This document shows positions 21,658 through 34,200 of a stretch of 64,000 nucleotides of DNA, in pieces. Location of the stretch: NCBI GenBank assembly GCA_030052745.1, contig JANBVO010000025.1, forward strand, positions 186,001-250,000, in the 5' to 3' direction. This DNA is from Pleurostoma richardsiae (taxonomy: Eukaryota; Ascomycota; Sordariomycetes; Calosphaeriales; Pleurostomataceae). Under the pieces are notes generated by a model. The model saw nothing but the letters and a program-made list of their open reading frames with translations. It was not told where the DNA came from and made no database searches. A program made the translations under genes and the position numbers. Each line of letters opens with the position of its first letter. Within the stretch, counting starts at the first letter, position 1.

Positions 21658-24407
21658 ATGAGGTAAGTCCGTGACCCTCTCATCTCTCCAAGCACTTGTT
21701 GTCTGCCATCGCAGATGTAATCTAACTGACTCTCCACCAAGCAGCACACCCCTCCGCGATAACCCAGAGTCCGCAAACCGCGGTCCTGCTCCTCGATCGA
21801 GCAGGAAGCGGTCTCGCGGTGCGGGCGATGATGCCACTTCTTCTGTGGCTGCTCCTTCAAGCCCCATGGCGTCCTCTCCTCCTGCGTTCAACATTGCGCA
21901 TGGCGGTGATGATGACGATGACATTGAGGAGGAGGCCGAGATCCAAGATGACCTCGAAGATCTCGATGAGATGGCCGAGGACGACGTAGATCTTTTCCGC
22001 GAAGGTTTTGAGCAAGATTACCGAGAGAAAGACGACAACGATGTCTATGAAGGCATCGACATCGACGACGAGGGAGACTACGACAATCTGGATCTTGGGA
22101 CGAGGAGACGCCTCGACGCCCAATTAAACGCCAGAGATCGTGCCGCCCGCAATAAGATCTACCTACCCAGCGACGATGGCGAGGGTGACGTTGACCTGAC
22201 TGCACAGCCTCGCCGTCGCCGTCACCATTACGATGAAGACCCGGACGAGGATATGGATGCTGATATTATGGATGAGGAGCTGTCCCTCGAAGCGCTTCAG
22301 GACGTCAAGGCCTCGAGCTTGACGGAGTGGGTCTCTCAGACGGCGGTTCAACGCACCATCAAGCGCGAGTTCAAGGCCTTCCTTACTGAATACACTGACG
22401 AGAGCGGTTCCTCTGTGTACGGCAACCGCATTCGTACACTTGGTGAGATCAACGCTGAGTCCCTGGAGGTGTCATACGACCACCTATCCTCCTCAAAGGC
22501 CATTCTAGCCTATTTCTTGGCGAATGCTCCTACCGAGATGATCAAGCTATTCGATGAGGTGGCTATGGACGTCGTCTTGCTCCATTACCCCGCCTATGAG
22601 CAGATCCATTCCGAGATTCACGTCCGGATCTTCGACCTCCCTGTCCACTACACACTACGCCAGCTTCGTCAGTCTCACCTCAACTGCCTGGTTCGAGTGA
22701 GTGGTGTAGTCACTCGGCGAACCGGCGTCTTTCCCCAGCTCAAGTACGTCAAGTTCGACTGTACCAAGTGCGGTGTCACTCTGGGTCCGTTCCAGCAAGA
22801 GTCCAACGTCGAAGTGAAGATCACGTACTGCCAAAATTGTCAATCACGAGGTCCCTTCACGCTGAACTCCGAGAAGACAGTATACAGGAACTACCAGAAG
22901 CTTACTCTTCAGGAGTCACCGGGTACTGTGCCAGCTGGTCGTCTACCTCGTCACAGAGAAGTTATTCTGCTCTGGGACCTGATTGACAAGGCCAAGCCTG
23001 GTGAGGAGATCGAGGTGACGGGCATCTACCGGAACAACTACGATGCACAGCTCAACAACCGGAACGGCTTCCCTGTCTTCGCCACGATCCTAGAAGCGAA
23101 CAACATCGTGAAGTCGCACGATCAGCTTGCTGGTTTCCGTCTCACGGAGGAGGATGAGCAGGAGATTCGAAAACTGTCCCGTGACCCACAGATCGTAGAC
23201 AAGATTGTCAACTCTATCGCGCCCAGCATCTATGGTCACACCGACATCAAGACCGCGGTGGCCCTGTCGTTGTTCGGCGGCGTAGCCAAGACGACGAAGG
23301 GCGCCCACCATGTCCGAGGAGACATCAATGTTCTTCTCCTTGGTGACCCTGGCACAGCCAAGTCACAGGTCCTCAAATACGTCGAGAAGACAGCACACCG
23401 AGCCGTCTTCGCAACAGGTCAAGGAGCTAGTGCGGTCGGTCTGACGGCTAGTGTCCGTCGCGACCCTCTGACAAGCGAATGGACCCTCGAGGGCGGTGCA
23501 CTAGTCCTTGCCGACAAGGGCACCTGCTTGATTGATGAGTTCGACAAGATGAATGACCAGGACCGGACCTCCATCCATGAAGCGATGGAGCAGCAGACCA
23601 TCTCCATCTCCAAGGCTGGTATCGTTACCACTCTACAGGCGCGTTGCGGCATCATCGCCGCCGCTAACCCTATCGGTGGCCGATACAACTCCACCATCCC
23701 GTTCTCAGCTAATGTCGAGCTGACGGAGCCCATTCTGTCCCGTTTCGACATTCTGTGTGTCGTTCGTGACACTGTGGATCCTGAAGAGGACGAGCGTCTC
23801 GCTCGATTCATCGTTGGGTCTCACAGCCGGAGCCACCCGAAGACCGACAGTCAACCTGGTGAGGAGTCCATGGAAGTCGAGGCCGATTCCGAGAGGACAG
23901 AGACGCAAGCAACTGAGGCATCCACATCGCGGAATAAGGAGAGCGAGATCCCGCAGGAGCTGCTACGAAAATACATCCTATACGCCCGGGAGCGCTGCTC
24001 ACCGAAGCTGTATCACATGGATGAGGACAAGGTAGCCCGGCTGTTCGCGGATATGCGACGAGAGAGTTTGGCGACTGGTGCTTACCCCATCACTGTAAGT
24101 TCCCCCCTTCTGTACCGTCAAAATGAGAGCAAGACGTTAACCACTTTACCAGGTCCGTCATCTGGAAGCCATCATCCGCATCAGCGAGTCTTTCTGCCGC
24201 ATGCGCCTGTCGGAGTACTGCACGTCCCAAGACATCGACCGCGCCATTGCCGTGACGGTCGAGAGCTTCGTCGGTAGCCAGAAGGTCAGCTGCAAGAAGG
24301 CTCTTGCGCGGGCCTTTGCCAAGTACACGCTTAACAGGCCGGGAGCGACTCAGCGCAGAACTGTGCCCGCAGCCCGCGGTAGACAACAGGCTTCCGTGAG
24401 GGCTTAG
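21658..24407 (+). CDS. mcm2: DNA replication licensing factor MCM2
   Basis: Subunit of the MCM2-7 replicative helicase, nuclear. Exons: 21658-21662 (only ATG plus two bases), 21742-24094 and 24153-24407, about 870 residues, typical of MCM2. The first intron, with branch TAACTGAC, yields MSSTPLRDNPES. The N-terminus is highly acidic (about residues 50-135) as in MCM2, which binds histones. A four-cysteine zinc finger lies near residues 341-366 (CTKC and CQNC). The AAA+ core has Walker A GDPGTAKSQ near 536, Walker B CLIDEFDKM near 596 and arginine finger LSRFD near 665. SVYGNRIRTLGEINAESLEV near residue 235 identifies MCM2 among the MCM paralogues. The last intron joins GAYPIT to VRHLEAIIRISE, the conserved C-terminal helix. 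Confidence 0.97.
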
Positions 24408-25696
24408 ACCAAGAAATGAGACTCTGCTTGCTTTGCGAATGGTAGTTGGGCGTCCGGGCTTGGTTCGTTAGGTTTGATGATAACATCGGCACGCACGCGG
24501 TTAAGAAGGTGATTGAGGGTCATGGATCCGCCGTGTTATGGTTTAAGTGTAATGAGGGATGTTTATATCGGTAGATACCGTCTCCGTACTCATGTGAATT
24601 GAGTTTCCTTTACGAATATCGTACCCGTGTCAGGTCCTCATATATTATACAGTGTCAGACAGGTATGCCGTACCTCCCTACATACCGCAGTCTTCATGCA
24701 TGTTTCGAGATGATCGTGAAGCGTCATCCATCCAGTGTCAGCCACGTCGACGCTGCGTAAGGACGAGGATGATCCATAATATGGATGTGCGTCCCTCTTC
24801 TGGCCTCGCCTCTGTCGATGCAACGGCCGTTTGAGCGGGCACGGCAGCCTGGCTCATGCGTCTGCAAGTCTCCCCATCGAACCTCGCACAATCAGGCCAC
24901 GTGCGGCCGCAACCACTTGGCGAGAGCTCGCTCACCTCTTCTTCCTCGTTTTCATACTTCTCCAGACTGCAGAGCGACCAACTTGCTAACCTGCGAACCT
25001 GCCTAGATACGGAATGTCTGGCCGATATGCCAATTGGCCAATCACCGGCCAGCACCTAGCTTGCCCGTTTCGACTGTCCATTGGCCTGGTTAAACTACGG
25101 CTTTCCGGCAGAAGTTCGGCCGGGGAGCGTCGGGGGGGTAAATCCTCGGATGCGCTAAACAACGTCCCTTCAATCGCGGGGTCGAGCTAGACGACCATCC
25201 GGCTATCACGCGGCGCACCGCGGAGGCTGGAGCAGAACGGCCTATATCCGAAGCTATACAATCCGGGCCAATGTCTCGTGCTGAAGACACCGCTTTCCCC
25301 ACGCGCAATCAGCAATGGCCCAGTCGGGTTCGCTGCAGCACCTCGCTGGGAGCTCAGGGGCGGGGCGGTGCGTCAGTCCGGATACCGATGAGGGGAAAAG
25401 GACGACCTCGATAGTGCAGAGGATGGATGAATGGGCCGGTATGGCCATGTGGGTGGTTCGCTTGCTGTGGATCTGATGCAGGGACGTTAGGCCCGGGCGA
25501 TATCGATCGTCCGCGCATATAAGTGTCTCTTGGACGTCCCTAAACTGAGGGTTGGCGACCGCCCTCCTCCTGACTGACAATTGTATAGCAGACGTCTTAG
25601 ATAGTTCTTCCTTCCATAAAAGACACTTATATCCTCGTCTTCTCGCCTTCTCTTCGTCTCTTCATCACTGAAGTGCGGGAAGACAGACTTGCAGTC
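24408..25696. other. Intergenic region with the GH3 gene promoter
   Basis: 1.29 kb between the MCM2 stop and the beta-glucosidase start. Open frames here (for example 24738-25055 minus) are without domains. The right half is the probable promoter of the GH3 gene: TATA-like ATATAAG near 25516-25522, and a GC-rich patch with a CreA-type site. Confidence 0.5.
25357..25367 (+). promoter_or_regulatory. Possible CreA/Mig1-type carbon-repression site cluster
   Basis: GGGGCGGGGCG contains GCGGGG (25360-25365), which fits the CreA consensus SYGGRG, about 335 bases upstream of the GH3 start. Such sites are common by chance in GC-rich DNA, so this is a suggestion only. Confidence 0.3.
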
Positions 25697-28312
25697 ATGG
25701 CGGACATCAATGTGGAGGAGGTGCTGAAGAAGCTCACAGTCTCGCAGAAGGTCGATCTGCTGTCAGGTGCGTAGCACGCACTGTCATCGAGACTGAGTGC
25801 AAGAAATTATCGTTAACAATGTCCACCAGGTATCGACTTCTGGCACACAGCATCTATCCCGGAGCACGGGATCCCGTCGCTGCGGACGACAGATGGTCCC
25901 AACGGCGTGCGGGGGACCAAGTTCTTCAATGGCACGAAAGCGGCCTGTTTCCCCTGCGGCACCGCCCTGGGCTCGACCTTCAACCTGCCCCTCCTGAAGG
26001 AGGCGGGCAAGAAGATGGGCGAGGAGGCCAAGCTTAAGGGTGCGCACGTCATCCTGGGCCCGACCATCAACATGCAGCGGTCCCCGCTCGGCGGCCGTGG
26101 CTTCGAATCCCTGGGCGAGGACCCCTTCCTGGCCGGCCTGGGCGCCGCGGCCGTAGTCAGCGGCATCCAGAGTACGGGCGTGCAGGCGACCATCAAGCAC
26201 TTCGTGTGCAACGACCAGGAGCACAAGCGTAATGCGGTGCAGTCCATCGTGACGGAGCGCGCCTTCCGCGAGATCTACGCGCTGCCGTTCCAGCTCGCGG
26301 TGCGGGACGCGCACCCCTCGGCGTTCATGACGGGTTACAACGGCGTCAACGGCAAGTACTGCAGCGAGAACCCGGAGCTCCTCGGCAAGATGCTGCGGGG
26401 GGAGTGGGGCTGGGACGGTGCCGTCATGAGCGACTGGTACGGCACCTACAGCACGACCGAGGCGGCGCTGGCCGGGCTGGACCTGGAAATGCCGGGCCCG
26501 CCGCGGTTCCGCGGCGAGGCTCTCAAGTTCAACGTCGCGACGGACAAGGTCCGCGAGCACGTCATCGACGAGCGAGCCAGGGCAATGCTCAAGCTGATCA
26601 AGAAATGCGCCGCCTCTGGTGTCAAAGAGAACGCGCCCGAGCTGACGGGCGACACCCCCGAGACGGCCGCGCTGCTGAGGCGGATAGGCGGAGAGTCTCT
26701 GGTCCTCCTGAAGAACGAGGGGAACGTCCTGCCGCTGAAGAAAGATAAGAAGGTCAGTTAAAGGAGGATTCCACTGCACGAGTTCCAGAATTTGACCCTA
26801 CAGCAGACTGTTGTCATCGGCCCCAACGCGAAGATCGCGACTTACCACGGCGGTGGCTCTGCCTCCCTTGCCGCCTACTACGCCGTCACCCCCTTCGACG
26901 GCATCAGCGAGAAGCTGTCCTCGACGCCGGGCTACGCCGTGGGTGCCTACTCGCACAAGATGCTGCCCCTCCTCGGCACGTCGCTTAAGTCGTCTTCAGG
27001 CAAACCGGGCATGAAAATGCGGGCGTACAACGAGCCGCCGAGCGTGGCGAGCCGGGAGGTGGCCGACGAGATCGATATCGAAAAGACGGACATGCTGCTC
27101 GTCGACTACTACAACCCCAAGATCAAGACCGATACCTGGTACGCCGACTTCGAGGGCTCCTTCGTGGCCGAGGAGGACGGCGCCTGGGAGATGTCGCTCG
27201 TCGTCAGCGGCACGGCCAAGCTGTTCGTCAACGGCGAGCTTATCGTCGACAACGAGACGAACCAAGTACTAGGCGACGCCTTCTTCGGCCAGGGCACGCG
27301 TGAGGAGAAGGGCACGCTGCAGGTCAAGAAGGGCGAGACGTACAGCGTCAAGGTCACCTTCGGCTCGGCAGCCACGTCCAAGATCCCCGGCATCATTTTC
27401 GGCGGCGGCGCCCTCCGCATCGGCGGCTGCAAAGTCATCGACGCGCAGAAGGAGATCGAGCACGCCGCGGCGCTGGCCAAGGACGCCGATCAGGTGATCA
27501 TCTGCGCGGGTCTCAACGCCGACTGGGAGACGGAGGGCCACGACCGCGAGGCAATGGACCTGCCCCCAGGGCTGGACGCGCTGATCTCCGCCGTCGCGGC
27601 CGCCAACCCCAACACGGTGGTGGTGATGCAGTCGGGCACGCCGGTGACCATGCCGTGGGCGTCGGAGGTGCCGGCGCTGGTGCAGGCGTGGTACGGCGGC
27701 AACGAGACGGGCAACGCCATCGCCGACGTGCTCTTCGGCGATGTCAACCCGTCCGGCAAGCTGTCGCTCAGCTTCCCCAAGCGGCTGCAGGACAACCCGG
27801 CGTTCCTCAACTTCCGCGCCGAGGGCGGGCGCACCCTGTACGGCGAGGACGTCTACATCGGCTACCGGTACTACGAGTTCGCCGAGCGGGACGTGCTGTT
27901 CCCCTTCGGCCACGGCCTCAGCTACACGAGCTTCTCCCTCGGCGGGCTGTCGGTGGCGGAGAAGGACGGCAAGGTGGCCGTCTCGGTGGTGGTGGAGAAC
28001 ACGGGCGCGGTCAAGGGCTCCGAGGTTGTGCAGGTGTACGTGGCGCCGAAGCAGGCGGCCAAGATCGCGCGGCCGCGCAAGGAGCTCAAGGGCTTCGCGA
28101 AGGTGGAGCTGGCGCCGGGCGAGAAGAAGACGGTCGAGGTGGAGGTCGAGACTAAGTACGCGGCCAGCTACTGGGACGAGGAGCGGAGCAAGTGGTGCGC
28201 GGAAGCGGGCGAGTACGAGATTATTGTCAGCGACAGCAGCGAGGTCAAGGAGGGCAAGGCGCTCAAGGGGTCGTTCAGCGTTGCGGAGACATTCTGGTGG
28301 ACTGGTCTGTAA
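25697..28312 (+). CDS. Glycoside hydrolase family 3 beta-glucosidase with PA14 domain
   Basis: Exons 25697-25766, 25830-26752 and 26807-28312, about 832 residues. The first intron joins KVDLLSG to [13 protein letters not shown] and the second joins PLKKDKK to TVVIGPNAK. Order of domains: GH3 N-terminal barrel (residues 30-290), with [14 protein letters not shown] and the nucleophile aspartate in [11 protein letters not shown] near residue 225; then the GH3 C-terminal domain, interrupted by a PA14 domain (about residues 390-550); then a fibronectin III-like C-terminus. It should hydrolyse beta-glucosides such as cellobiose to glucose. There is no signal peptide at the N-terminus ([13 protein letters not shown]), so an intracellular enzyme acting on imported disaccharides is likely. 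Possible carbon-repression sites lie upstream. Confidence 0.95.
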
Positions 28313-28466
28313 ATTCTTAAGACTATATATAAGATAGAATTAGAAATACAGAAGACTGCGAATCACTAGTCGTCATTGATATCTTGATCCCCTGAGGAAG
28401 TTAGAAACTATGGGCTCTCGTTCTGTCAAACGCCCCAGGATTCCACCGCCCATCCTCCCACTCCCC

Positions 28467-28871
28467 TTACTTACCCTGCGCCGGATGCGTGCCCTCCACA
28501 AAGTTGGCAACCTCCTCGACCCACAAGGCCCTTCCCTCATCGTCCACCTCGCCCATCACCATGGCCTCGATGTGGCTCTCAGGTCCTTCGTGTCTATGGC
28601 CCCGAGACGTGTGCCTAATGGCGAAGCGCCGCCCGTCACGGAGCAGGTGGTGCGGGCTGACGTCGACGGAGGACACGGCGCCACGCACGATCTTGAGATA
28701 CGCCAGGAAGGCGTCCCAGGTCATCTCCTGACCGTTCACCGTGATGATGCTGTCCTTGGTGTACAGGTGGCTCAGGAGGTGGGACTCGAGCTCCTCGTCC
28801 GGGCAGCTGAAGGCCTTGGACACGGCGGCTGCCCAGAGATTGACGTCGCTGTAGGTTGACACTGGAGCCAT
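28467..28871 (-). CDS. Small NTF2/SnoaL-like protein of unknown function
   Basis: Single-exon minus-strand gene of 134 residues, starting MAPVSTYSDVNLW. Length and pattern (an N-terminal helix with WAAAVSKAFSC, a short strand with DSIITVNGQEMTWDAFLAYL, then alternating beta strands with SHIEAMVMGEVDDEGRALWVEEV) suggest a cone-like NTF2/SnoaL fold. I cannot name a specific subfamily or activity. An in-frame ATG seven codons earlier exists, but 28871 gives the cleaner start. A TATA-like GTATAAA lies on the minus strand at 29011-29017, about 140 bases upstream. The gene is convergent with the GH3 gene, whose stop is 154 bases away. Confidence 0.7.
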   Translation of the reverse strand: MAPVSTYSDVNLWAAAVSKAFSCPDEELESHLLSHLYTKDSIITVNGQEMTWDAFLAYLKIVRGAVSSVDVSPHHLLRDGRRFAIRHTSRGHRHEGPESHIEAMVMGEVDDEGRALWVEEVANFVEGTHPAQGK

Positions 28872-29882
28872 AGTGACGGTGATACGGACCACGTGGAGCG
28901 GTGTTCAAGTAGTTAGGGAAGAGACAATGTCAAGGAGTATAGGGAATTGGTGATGACTTCGCTACGATATGAACAGACTCTGCAGATGATAACTAAACGC
29001 GGCTGACCCCTTTATACACATCTCAGCCATGACAGCTTCCTCCTGTATATTCGTTCGGATTTAAGACAGAAGTTTGTAATCTAGCTGGCAGGGTAGCATG
29101 CTTCAGCGTCCATGGTGATGATGCCTCAGCCCTATGCATTATGTGGTCAGGGGCTCACTGTTAGTTCCCCCTTTCGCTCACGTCAGATGGCAACTGTGCG
29201 AATCTGGTTTTCCTCTTCGGGGAAACAACATCGGCCGCTTATCTCGAGCGGCTACAGGCTTCATATTCAGGTCTCTCAAAGCAAAACCTTGACTCTCGTA
29301 CTGTTTTCAGGGGGCCAGGCGCGGAATTCGTGGAACAGTGAGGCATCGCAACAGATACTTTCTTTCGAGAAGCCTGCGGCCAAGCTCATGCGTACCGGCG
29401 TAACTTAGCGCCTTGAGTTTACGAGATGTTCTTTTGGGGCTTATCCATGGGGTTGCCAGCCTTGCTGAGAAGTGTGAAATGGTCCCGTGTTCCGCTAAGT
29501 TATGCTGAAGAGATGATGAGATGTTTCGGTGAAGACAAGGTTGTCTTGCCATCTATAATCTGCAGTTTCCATAACACACCTATTATTCTTGTGTATGTTG
29601 CTCTGAAAGTAGTGCCACACACATCATGTCAAGATAGAAACAGGTCGTAACACATCTCTAACTGGAGTAGTTTCTCTCAGAGGGGACATCAGTCCTAGGA
29701 TCGCCAAACGGTGGGGGCGGATAGCAGGATAGCGCTAAAACGCCCTGCCATCAAGGGCCTTCCGTCGTTGTAACACCCCACCAAACCGCGTAAAGACGCG
29801 ACAAAGCATCCCCTACACCGAGTATCATCCTGCGTCTTGATCCGCGCATCATCCCTCCCAACACCGCCCGTGAACATACAAT
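28872..29882. other. Intergenic divergent promoter region
   Basis: 1.0 kb between the NTF2-like gene (minus) and fta4 (plus). It holds the TATA-like sequence of the former. Small open frames at 29112-29650 have no domain or splice support. No repeat or RNA gene seen. Confidence 0.45.
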
Positions 29883-30773
29883 ATGGCGACACCACCGACA
29901 ATCCTCACCATCAAGCATTCTTTCCTCACCACCCAGACCCGCCTCCTCTCCCAGCCCATCCCGGGGCCCTCCCGCGCCTGGCGCGCATCCAACCGCGCCG
30001 CCGCCGCCGACGAGGATGAGCAGGACGAGAACGCAGCTGCAGCTCCCCACCGCCGCGCTCTCCCCGAGAAGGCCGTCGACGACGCCATTGCCCGCCTGAA
30101 CCAGCGCCTCGCGCAGCACGCCCGCCGCGCCTACGCGCCCCAGGCCACGCGCCACGTCGCCGAGCAGATTGACCAGCTGTACTGGAGTGCCGGCGAGAGG
30201 AGGCACCGCGCCCAAGCGTCTGGCGAGGGCGACGATGACGAGGAGGCATGGGCGGTCGTCGGCGCAGATTACAGTTCGTAATATTCTTTCTTTCTGTGGC
30301 TCTCTTTGTCGTTACATATATGGCTAACAACCGCCAAAGCAAACCCCACCACCATCGCCGCCCTCCCTCCGACCTACTCCCCCTCCAGCAATGACAACCC
30401 CCTCCACGCCACCCGCTACGCCGAGCTCGCCGCCCGCCTGCGCGCCCTCGCCGCGCGCAAGGCCGAGGCCGAAGTCCGTGTCAAGCGGCTGCGGCGCATG
30501 AACGCCCTGCTCGCGTCCTTCGACACCGCCGCCGCCTCCCGACCTGACTCCGGGGACGCCGCCGCGGCGGGGGTGCAGGAGAACCTGGTGACGCGCGACG
30601 GCGAGGTGGAGAAGGAGCTGGAGCGCATGCGGGTGCTGCTGGCGCGGGTGGGCGACAAGGTGACGAGGCTAAGGCAGGGGTATGGTGGCGGAGGGGGGGA
30701 GGAGATGGTGATCGAGGATGTGGAGGTGCAGGAGAGGCAGAAGGTGGAGAAGCTGCTGTCGGGGATGAGGTAA
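29883..30773 (+). CDS. fta4: Kinetochore protein Fta4 (Sim4 complex subunit)
   Basis: Two exons, 29883-30273 and 30340-30773, about 274 residues. The 66-base intron (branch GCTAACA) joins VVGADY to TNPTTIAALPPTY. The N-terminus MATPPTILTIKHSFLTTQTR and the following LPEKAVDDAIARLNQ and APQATRHVAEQIDQLYW segments match Fta4 (PF13093), a subunit of the inner-kinetochore Sim4/CCAN complex of fission yeast. The C-terminal half is helical and probably coiled coil (AELAARLRALAARKAEAEV and MRVLLARVGDKVTRLRQ). It is expected at centromeres. Linkers are Ala/Asp-rich and variable. Confidence 0.88.
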
Positions 30774-31286
30774 AGTGACACCTCCTTGGGATGGCGGAGG
30801 GAAAGATTCATTGCTCTGTCGAGCATGTCGAAAAGGAACCTTTGGCATGTATACGAGCGGACGAGACATCATGGATGGGAAGGAGGCATTGTACGTCTGG
30901 ATTCAAGGCGTTAAGGCGAGAGGCGTTGAACACTCCGCAGGCATTATACCCCGAATTAAGGAATGGAGAGTCAAATATAAGGACGGAGAGGAAACTATCA
31001 TTCTGTCTGTCTAAACATACAGATATCAGAGGGGAGTCCGTGGTGATAATTCCTGATGTATCCGCCCCATAAGCATAAAGCTTACCGCAGTATTACCATT
31101 ATTGAGTTGCGAAAGTCGAGTAAGTCACCCGTCAACTGGCCGATACCAAGAAGGCCAACAGTAAGCATACCGGCGCCTCAAACACATCCCCATAACCTCT
31201 CCATAGCAGACTCCGTATATTCCGGGCCGGTGACCCCTTTTTGTGCGCCACTCCCATTCTTCCCTAACCATGTCGCAGAACCCCGC
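30774..31286. other. Short convergent intergenic region
   Basis: 513 bases between the 3' ends of fta4 and the calpain-like gene. Short open frames here are not supported. Presumed to hold both 3' untranslated regions. Confidence 0.5.
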
Positions 31287-34200
31287 TCAAGCATCTCCTC
31301 CATCTTCCTTCTTCTCGTCAGCTTGCTCCTCGGCCGCTTTCTGCTCGCCCTCGCTCTCTCCACGTCCATTCTCAAGATCTTCTGCCTCCTTTACCGGCAG
31401 GATACCCGTCTTCTTGTCCGCCTCCTCCACGCCCATCGTCCCGTCCTTGGCCGAGTCGTCCACGTCCAGCACCATGCACTCGCGCCACCCGGCCTTGCCC
31501 CCCTCGCGCGGCGCCTTCTCCTCCTCCAGGTCCGAGTAGGGATTCGGCCGGACCACGCTCAGCTTGACGATCTCCTTGTCCTTCTCCTCCTCGGTCACCT
31601 TGTAGTACACCCGCAGCCCGAACACGCCCACGGCGTTCCAGGGGTCCTTCTCGAACTCGTCCTCCTCCTCGAGCGTTGCAGGCGGGACTAACGAGGACAC
31701 CGGTATCATCGGTATCTGGTTGGCTATGCGCTTAGCTTCGGCCATGCGGATCTCAATCTCGCGGTCCGAGATGTCTGAGACGCTCGAGATGCTGCCGAGA
31801 TCATCGTCGGAGTCGGACTCGGAAGGCGGATAGTCGACGTCCCCTGGGAGGGGAGGGCCGATGGGCTGGACGACTTGCTGTGAGCGAATCTCGCTCGACT
31901 GCTGCACGCGTTGGCCCGGAGGATGCTGTAAGGGCTGCTGGGAAGGAGGCTGTGATGGCTGTGGAGAGTCATCTGGTTTATGAACCGACGGAGGCTGGCT
32001 GTCAGATGGTCCTGGGCAACCTGGGGCCGAGCTGGAAGATTGTTTTCCCTCCTGAACTACCGCTTCAGGAGGTGCGGACCCCTTTGGAGTGGAATCTTTC
32101 GTCGCAGCGTTGGCGGTTTCGTCTACTCGGCGGGGTGTGACAATGGTCTCCGCCGTGATCTGAGCACCAGGAGGGACAGTCGCCAACTGGTCGGCGGGCA
32201 GCTCCATGATAGTCGGTTCTGCTTCATCAGGACTTAGGCCCCCTTCAGCAAGATTTTCCACACAGACAGAGCTCGATGGCGTATTCTCGCCTTGATCAGT
32301 GCTCTCGTCGCCGTCGTGGATGTCATCATCCTTCGATTTGGCCTTCTCACCCCCCTTTGCTTTGGCGACCTCCGGGATCGGTTCAGTTTCAGCGTCTCCT
32401 GCTGTGATACCCTGCTTCGAGTCGTCCTGAGACTGAGTTTTGGACTCACCACCTTCTTTCACTTCGCCTCCATCTTGACCATCCTTCAACGCAGCTTCGC
32501 CTTTCATTTTCTCCAGTCTTTCTCTCTCCAGCCTCTCCCTCTCCTCTATCTTCCTCTCCGTCTTCTCCCTCTTCCGCGCCTTCTTCTTCTCCGCCCTCTT
32601 GCGCAGCTTGGCCAGGTGCTTCACCTCGAGGTAGTGCTCCTCCTCCCTCTTCTCCATCAGCTTGCGCCTGTACTCCGCCACGGCCTTCGCCTTCTTCCGC
32701 TTGTCGTACGCCTCCCGCGCCGCCTTCTCCTCGGGCGTCTGCACGATCCGGCCCTTGCTATGGGCGATGTCGTACGCGAGCCCCGTGCGCAGCAGCTTCT
32801 CGCGCCGGTCCACGACGTTGGCGCGCACCACCTCCTCGGGGCGCATGAGCGACCCGTCGCGCTGCGTGTCGATGCGCACCAGCACGTGGTAGTCCCCTGC
32901 CTCGAGCGGGTCCAGCTCGACGGTGGCGGAGCGGGTCATGCGGTAGTACGTCTGCGAGCGCACGACGTAGTCGTCCTCGCCGGCGCGGTGGATGCGGAAG
33001 GCGAGCTGGAAGCTGTATTGTCCCTCCAGGCCGCGGAAGTAGCGCTCGTCGAGCTGCCAGAGCACCACGACGACCGGGCCAGGTCGCGTCAGCGTGAAGC
33101 CGAACCTGGTATCGTGGTACTCAAGCGTCCAGGGAACGTTGAGCGTTGTGGAGATTGAGGCCACCTTCCACTCGGGGCCGAATAGGCGTGTCCGGTCGAT
33201 GCTCTGGTACTTTTTCAGAAAGTCCTCGTATGAGATCCAGAAGGAACCGTCCTCGCCGAACTTGTGATCCAGCTTCTCCATCCAATCGACTGTCCACTCC
33301 TTTGAGCCGTTGCTCCAAGCTCCTTTCCACTCGTGCTTGCCCCAGGGGTTCTTCAACAGCACGAGCCGCACGCCGTCGACCTCTACGGCCTTCATGACGC
33401 TGTAAGCATGGAGCTCCACGATCCCCTTTCGCTCACCCCAGCCGCGGCCCCAGAGTCCTGTGCTGCAGCCGAACAGAAAGTCCCGGTTCACTTTCATGAG
33501 CCCTTCTTTCCAGAAGTGCTCCTTGTCAAGGATGTCGTTGGTGTAGATCTCGCTTGTCGCGCCCCCAGTAAGATCCTCTATGCCTTCCCCTGTAAAACCA
33601 CCTTCAATGACTCCATAATCGCCATGAGCCTTAGCGTACGCCTTCTCGAGCAGGGGGAGCCACGTCTCATTAGGATTCGAGCACTGCGCGAAGTACAGAG
33701 CGCCGCTGTTGGTCTGGTATGTCTTACGGTATGCCTCTTCCGAGTTGATTCGGTCGCGGTCCTCCCAGAGGACCCTCTCCAGGGTCTTCTCGTCATAGTC
33801 GGGCTTGCTAAGATACAGCTGGTCAAGCAGTGGTCAGTATATAGAGACCACAAGTGAGCGTCTCTACGTGGAGGGAATAGACTCACTTTGTCATCAATAA
33901 TTTCGCTGTACCACTCGCCATCCCGGTGGAATACAAATCCATATACGCCAACATCCTCGTCACGCGCCACGCAGACCTTTTCGATGAGCCCTTTCTTGTT
34001 GCTGAGCGTGCACAGGGCAGCCAGCAGCCAGCAGTCACCATCTCTGCCCTGGCGCACATCGTTGGCGCTGGGCCCGTCGATGAAGAAATGGGCGTCCTCA
34101 AAGATGTCTCGTACGCGCTTAACTGCCATGGGCCTCAGCTGACTTTCAGACTCGCCTTCAGGCGCCAGGTTCCCCTCCGCCCGGACATCATGTATCAGAT

